Below are positions 58,544-64,000 of a stretch of 64,000 nucleotides of DNA, in pieces. The translations under genes were made by a program, and so were the position numbers. The stretch's first letter is position 1, and each line of letters starts with the position of its first letter. The notes beneath the pieces are model-generated. The model was not told the origin of the DNA and did no database searches. It saw only the letters and a program-made list of their open reading frames with translations. The stretch is from assembly GCA_963580455.1 (NCBI GenBank), contig OY756963.1, positions 23,889,555 to 23,953,554 of the forward strand, given 5' to 3'. The stretch is from Euonymus europaeus (taxonomy: Eukaryota > Streptophyta > Magnoliopsida > Celastrales > Celastraceae).

Positions 58544-58960
58544 TGTCACGTGTGTAAAGTTTCACACCAAACTTCGATGCTCCGTGCGGCACTTGACGCT
58601 CCTCCGAGTAACAAGTCAGCCTAATTCAAACCTTTCCAAAAAGCTTGCTGGAAGATTTGGAAGAACACTTAAAGTGTGTGAGAGTGGAGAACACTTTGTA
58701 ACTCTTGAATGTCTTTATTATTAGTTTCTTGGATGATTTACAAATGAGGACTCCTCCTTATATAGGCCCTCAAACTTCCAGAGGGTTCCATTTCTAGAAA
58801 GTCCTATACAAGTATTTTATTTTCTAGATACTTCCATAAATATCTACTAAATACTAGAAGTGTGTACAAGTTTGTAGAAAACCCTAGAGAATCCTAGAAT
58901 GACTTGAAGTTTCTAGGCTTCTTCCATGAGATCTCTAGAAAATTCTTGTAGTCCGTGGCA
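58544..58960 (-). repeat. 5' LTR of the chromovirus
   Basis: This right copy of the direct repeat is followed on the minus strand by the primer-binding site. Confidence 0.92.
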
Positions 58961-61085
58961 ATAAGCTCTGAACAAAAATAAATAAAAAAACCGGATCACA
59001 TCAAAATGCACCCGTTAGACAATACTTGAAAAAATCGGCAGACTAAACATAATTAAGATAACGTGAATTTATAACATAGATCTTGACACTCTTTTCAACG
59101 AGAGATGACAAATTCGATCGGATCTGAAAAAACTCAACACTGAATGATGATTATATTTCGTTGGATCTCCAAATCCACAACAAATGGAATTAAGTATTTG
59201 TTTTATTAACTTAATTAATTTGTTAAATGCCTTTCTCAAACTCAATAGAGAATTATAAAATTTCAAATTAAAAATGAAAGAAAATGCACATTCCTCAATC
59301 AAAGAGGAGTTGTGATAGGTTTTGAACTCTTAATATTTAGTGGCGTAGTTGAGTCTTGAAAAGCTCGGGGTAAGGTGAACTCTAAGCAAAATAGACTCTA
59401 ATGCGTTTGCTCTGAGGCTGAGTCTGTGGAAAAAACCATGAAGTCCGATTCTCGTTGAAGAGCTATACCATGCATCCAACTATTTTGGAGCTGATTGAAT
59501 GATATTATCTTATAAATTTTAAATACAAAATAACATTAAAATATAAAATAGTCAAGATGCGGATCAATGAAGCAAAGTCCGTTCGTCCGTCCATCAATCA
59601 ATCAATCAATCACAACTCTGTTGAAATCCCTCCAAGACAATCACCGCACTCTTCAAATACTTCCACCTCCTCTCCTCTTTCCACACTCAATTTCGATGAT
59701 ATTCAGAGAGTCAATGAGTCATAAACTTCGACATGAAGTCATGATCTCTCATAAATATTCCTCTGACTCACTCTCTACTAGTCTTCTTGTCTCAATTGCC
59801 AAGTAAAGTAACACATTCAATAATTTCAGGTAGACAAGGCAAAACCCATGTTTTATGAAGAGAAATTAATCTGAAAGACTGAAGCTTTTCCATCAAACAA
59901 TATTGGTTTCCGAGTGTTCTGCATTTTGAATGCAATATCACTCTTTATATCGCTAGCTGCTGCTGTGGTTCAGATCACTCTGGTAGCCTGAGACACTAAT
60001 GCTCAAAAGAAACTTGTGCCCGTAGTGAACAAACTGATGTAGGCAAAAAATCAGATATTGGTGACTATTATAACTCAGAGCTTGAGAAAAATCTATGCTT
60101 TGTGAAAACTGCTGTAGAAACCAAAGAGATGCACACAATTCTTTCACTCTTTTGTAAGGCAATGCAATGATTTTCGGCTACGAGCGTTCGAGGATTAGAT
60201 ACACAGTTGAATCGTTTGATTTTGTTCAATTCAGTGGTAACGGAAATGGTTGAATGTAGATTTCTGTAAATTGAGGTATGCTAGTTTGTAATTCGAGTGT
60301 GTTGTGAAATGTTGGTCTCGTGCCTCGATGTACAATTAGATCAAAGTATATATGAGCTCGAGAAAGAAGAGGTTTTTTTTTTCTTTTTCAACTTCAAAAT
60401 CTTTCGTAATATAATTTTCATCCAATGGCTAGAATAAAATGAGATGTGATATGGCACGCCTCGATATGAATTGTGATTTTTTTTTGTTTCGCCTATTTTT
60501 CGTTACTCATTCATAATTTAAGAGTTCGCATGACTGTCCAAATTTCAATTATACAATTTTCGTATTTCATATTACTGATTACTTTAAACTCATTCTCTCT
60601 AAAGAATAGTTGCTTGCCCTCGCCCATTTCAGTAAATTTGACCAATCTCCTTGAAGAAAAAAATGCAGGTATGTCTTCTCAAAATCAACCAAACAAAAAA
60701 AATGAGATTCTCGCCACATCTCACTCTCATTTCTCCCTCTCAATATTAACCAAATGTCTTGTAATGCCAACCAAACACATTTTGGCCAAGGGCTTAACAG
60801 AAAACTTTAATGCCGAATCTTGAAAGAGTTCAGCTTCCCTTTCACAATAAGTAGCAACGTTACAATCAAGAGAAACGGCCTTGAACAATAATGGTACAGA
60901 TTTTGGGCTCATTTTAATCGATGACAAAGCGAAAAGGCGTAACCTAATTTTCTCACAAGTTAAGAGCACGAGCTTTGGAAACTTATCATGCTTCTCTATC
61001 AAGTGTCAGGCTTAATGTTACAAGATTATTTCAAATATTGACACTAAATAATGACTATTTTCAAGGCTACAGCCTACAAGATCTT
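58961..61085. other. intergenic spacer
   Basis: No recognised gene in 2.1 kb. A short (ATCA)n run lies at about 59594-59613. A 79-codon plus-strand frame at 59567-59806 begins in that run and has no recognisable domain. The right end should include the NUP155 3' UTR. Confidence 0.4.
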
Positions 61086-64000
61086 TCAAAATCGATTATA
61101 GGAGAAAGGACTAATAAGGGACTCTTCAAGTTCTCGAAAGCCTCGATAAACGGCCTCCGTTCTGCTCTGTGGAAGGGCCAACCTCCGCACCTCAGTCAAA
61201 TACCTGATAGGGATAAGTCGACAAAATTATGCTCATTACTAAAATCTTATTAAAATACCAATTCCCTAGAGAATAACTAAATCAATTGAGAAGGACGAAT
61301 ATAGAAACAAACGATATATAGATATATAAAGATCTCTAAAATTCTCTTGACCTTAGATTATGAGACATTAAAATACCCACCGATATGGTCAAAGGACTTT
61401 GCTCCATGTCAGGGGCATCACACCCCCTTCATTGTGTTCCATGATCATAGTTTGACCATGACAGATTAGTTAGTGACACACCGTGTCTCTGTCTTCCTAA
61501 AAGCCTAGACAAATGTTAAAAGAACGAGCTGAAAATGATAGGTTCACCTGTTTGCTGCACTGGTAATCTTATCTCGAATTCCTTTGTCAATAATTGTTGT
61601 TTGCTCAGGAGAAAATGTTCCACCAAGCATTACCGAAGCTCCTGTAGCACTTGTACCGGTTCTATGTGCAAATACAGACAATGCCCACTCTCGAAGCACC
61701 ACTAGAACCGATCGGAGAAGGCGCAACCTAAGGTTTGATGATGGCAAAGTAGCTCCACTAGATAACAACTGATCATAAGTGTTCAACACAGGCTCAGCAG
61801 CACCCTTGCAAGCAGCTAGCAAAGCCCTTGCAACATCTTCATCTCCAACAGATTCGACACCTGCATCTATTCTCTCCTACAACAATACAAGGACAGTTGG
61901 AACAGAATTGAGATTTGAGACACAGAATTAAATCCCCAAACATGTAATATGATCCCAGTCTAAGCAAGCAGAAAGCATTTTGCCTAATGAAAGGACTATG
62001 CATTGAAAGAAAAGTACCTGGGCTGCCTTCTCAAGGTGAAGGCATAGTGTGTCCAAAGGTAGAACAGCTCCATCTCCAGGATATATACGGGAACCGGCCC
62101 TCTTCAGCATAGAGCAGGCTTCAGCAATGCCACCCCTTGAAAGAGCTTGATCAATCAGTCTAGCCCATGTTTCTCTCACGATGCTACTATCAGCATCGCC
62201 AGAATAATTTGCGAAATTGAGCATCTCAAGACATATCTGAAAGAACAGAAAGAAGAGTAACAAATTCAACCAAATCAGATTTATGGTTTAGCATGCTCAT
62301 TTAGTGAAAACAAAGATCCTTAACAACACAAAGCAAGACCAGGACTAAAAAAAAAAGGGGGAGAAAAATTAGCCGTGGAACTAGTGACAACAAAGATCCT
62401 TAACAACACAAAGCAAGACCAGGACTTGAAAAAAATCGGACAAATTAGCCTCAATACTATGAATAGCCATCCAATGATCAATAAAGGAATAATCCTAAGG
62501 AGAGAGACCAAATCAGATTTATGGTTTAGCATGCTCATTTAGTGAAAACAAAGATCCTTAACAACACAAAGCAAGACCAGGACTTAAAAAAAAAAAAGGG
62601 GGGGAAAAATAAGACGTGGAACTAGTGACAACAAATATCCTTAACAACACAAAGCAAGACCAGGACTCAAAAAAAAAGAGAAAAATAAGACCTGGAACTA
62701 GAGAAAACAAAGATTCTTAACAACACAAAGCAAGACCAGGACTAAAAAAAAATCGGACAAATTAGCCTCAATACTGTGAATAGCCATGCAATGATCAATA
62801 AAGAAATAATCCTAAGGAGAGAGACGCACCTCCCAGAGTTCAAATGGAACTGCATATTCATTGTAGAGTTGAGTTATGCTCTTTAAATCTAGGGATAGCT
62901 CCTGGGCCTTTTCTCGTGCAACGTTTGCCAAATTTGCTTCATCAGTGGAAGTGTCATGAGGGACTGATCCATTTTGCATAGATTCTGATGGGCCAGGGGA
63001 TGCTCCTGAGCTTGAAGCTATTGTCTCCAGTTGCTCTTTAATTTTTATTTGAAACTGAAGAACAGCAAGTTTTCCTTCAAGCAAATCTAACAATCCATTG
63101 TCAAGAACACCCCTGCTAGACCCTCCAGCTCCATCAAAATTGCTAGAGTTCTTGGCCTGTAGTACTGCATTACTAAGATACTGATGTCTGAAAGTTTAGA
63201 AAAAGGAAGATATCAGAGAAAAACCATGCCAGGGAGGAGAGGGAATTGGCATACCTAGAAAGGTTTGACAACTTGGCTTTGCACCTTTCTTGGCAAAAGA
63301 AAAGTTAAAGCAGGTTTAATTCCTATGCAATCAACAAATTACATCATTGAAAGATTCCATGAAGGAAAACTGATGTCCAAAACTAAGCTTTGTGACGCAT
63401 AGGCATAACAGTGAAATTGTTTCACTTCAGCCCATGCAAAATAGGCTCAAACCACTGGAAAGGCTCTCCGCATGCAGGTACAAGGCTACCTATAGCTGCA
63501 CTTCCTAGGCGACACCTCACAGCAGGAGCCTTGTGCACCAAGCAAATATTGCACACATCACGATACCAAGCAATAAAAAGGTCACTCCCATGCACATGGC
63601 TCCCATAGTATAGACAGTGTCAGGGAAGAGCACAATATGTGTCCTTGCCCTCAACAGAGAGACCATTTTTAAGAATTGAAATTGAACCTCGAGGCTTCAA
63701 TGCAGCAACTTTGCCACTGGGTCAAGGGTTCGCCCTTTCTTAACTGACCAAGCAATGTTCTGTTAAATAAGACCGAAGAGCAAGAGATACTTTTGGCATT
63801 TATATCTCCCAACAAAAAAAGAAAAAGGTGCTCCATCATCTTACGTGAAAAATTAGTTTACAAAGCTATATATATTTGCAGAATAAGAAGAAAAATTGAA
63901 AGAAACTGCCAACCTCTGTTCAAGCGTGGGAACGTCTCCAGCATTCATTGAGCGCCTTTCAGCCAGTCTTAACAATATATGAGCTGCAAGTACATGCTGC
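61086..64000 (-). CDS. NUP155: nucleoporin NUP155 (C-terminal part; runs off the window)
   Basis: Five minus-strand exons are visible: 63914 to beyond 64000, 62830-63187, 62018-62236, 61548-61876 and 61086-61203. All have GT-AG sites and matching phases and give about 370 C-terminal residues. Recognisable segments are HVLAAHILLRLAERRSMNAG, GLLDLLEGKLAVLQFQIKIK, VRETWARLIDQALSRGGIAE and TEAVYRGFRELEESL before the stop. These belong to the Nup155/Nup170 alpha-solenoid, a scaffold subunit of the nuclear pore inner ring. The N-terminal propeller and most of the solenoid lie outside the window. No frameshift or internal stop was seen. Introns carry repeats and SINEs. Confidence 0.93.
62310..62743. 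repeat. five-copy dispersed tandem repeat in a NUP155 intron
   Basis: The core CAAAGATCCTTAACAACACA followed by AAGCAAGACCAGGACT occurs at about 62310, 62390, 62549, 62632 and 62708. It is separated by A/G-rich spacers (AAAAAAAAGGGGG). A longer unit of about 240 bp, including GGTTTAGCATGCTCATTTAG, is also duplicated. It is local duplication within the 62237-62829 intron. Confidence 0.9.
63430..63550 (+). mobile_element. Au-type SINE fragment, plus orientation (NUP155 intron)
   Basis: AGGCTCTCCGCATGCAGGTA, CAAGGCTACCTATAG and AGGAGCCTTGTGCACC follow the 3' half of the plant Au SINE consensus as I recall it. Confidence 0.5.
63560..63735 (-). mobile_element. Au-type SINE, minus orientation (NUP155 intron)
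   Basis: Read on the minus strand: CCAGTGGCAAAGTTGCTGCA, CCTCGAGGTTCAATTTC (B-box-like), GGGCAAGGACACATATTG and GGGAGCCATGTGCATGGG. The order matches Au SINEs. It lies tail to tail with the previous fragment. Confidence 0.55.

Larger units (their letters stand above)
57050..58960 (-). mobile_element. internally deleted Ty3/gypsy chromovirus with both LTRs
   Basis: LTRs lie at 57050-57470 (421 bp) and 58544-58960 (417 bp). Both begin TGTCACGTG and end CA on the plus strand. ATAA flanks both sides (57046-57049, 58961-58964). The element reads on the minus strand. Directly after the 5' LTR (right) there is TTGGTATCAGAGG, a primer-binding site for initiator-Met tRNA. GGTGGGGGAGCG precedes the 3' LTR as the polypurine tract. 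Only about 1.07 kb of interior remains, so gag, protease, reverse transcriptase and the integrase N-terminus are gone. By eye the LTRs differ at roughly 20-25 positions. Confidence 0.9.

Noticed and set aside
59567..59806. 79-codon plus-strand frame
   Set aside because: It starts within an (ATCA)n run, lacks a domain and has no splice or codon pattern suggesting a gene.
62310..62743. CRISPR-like appearance of five similar repeats with spacers
   Set aside because: It lies in an intron of a plant gene. Spacers are themselves repeated homopolymer-rich text and repeat spacing is irregular.

Overview
This window is nuclear DNA from a flowering plant, most likely a eudicot. It is about 64 kb, AT-rich, with spliced genes that use GT-AG introns and plant-type gene families. 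It also carries a dense load of plant transposable-element debris: LINEs, tRNA-derived SINEs, TRIM-like elements, Mutator-like elements and a chromodomain Ty3/gypsy remnant. Species cannot be fixed from the sequence. Family names below come from recognising translated protein sequence by eye; no database search was run.

Layout, left to right. An F-box protein of the SKIP28/SKIP14 type (2262-3797, +) is followed by a convergent GPI-anchored GH17 beta-1,3-glucanase with an X8 domain (4411-8383, -), including a 28-nt micro-exon. From 8.4 to 13 kb there is a repeat-rich spacer. It holds a non-autonomous Mutator-like element with a near-perfect 9-bp target duplication, a three-copy tandem repeat attached to a broken DUF1685-type gene fragment, a foldback MITE, and a GC-richer block that looks organellar. 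The Mediator tail subunit gene MED23 then fills 13034-40655 (+) with 21 exons whose phases all close to 1605 codons. Its introns are packed with transposon remains, including one LINE inserted into another.

From 42 to 45 kb there is a small Cys-rich membrane-anchored protein of unknown function (44389-44769, +). A roughly 180-bp fragment of 26S rDNA and a SINE lie just upstream of it. From 45.9 to 51.9 kb lies the most striking locus: a minus-strand pseudogene of a plastid-type SET-domain (Rubisco-LSMT-like) protein. It is frameshifted and missing its middle, and its first exon is split by a 4.6-kb Mutator-like element that carries decayed gene fragments. SNU13/NHP2L1 (52626-54411, +; the first exon holds only the start codon), a CML25-type EF-hand protein (56035-56616, -) and a deletion-derivative chromovirus with two LTRs (57050-58960) follow. 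The window ends with the last five exons of the nucleoporin NUP155 gene (61086 to beyond 64000, -).

The intact genes are housekeeping or signalling genes: transcription (MED23), RNP assembly (SNU13), nuclear pore (NUP155), ubiquitin ligase specificity (F-box), cell wall (GH17) and calcium signalling (CML). They are not a functional cluster. I found no operon-like, CRISPR, phage or biosynthetic system. The unusual biology lies in the transposon archaeology and the pseudogene.
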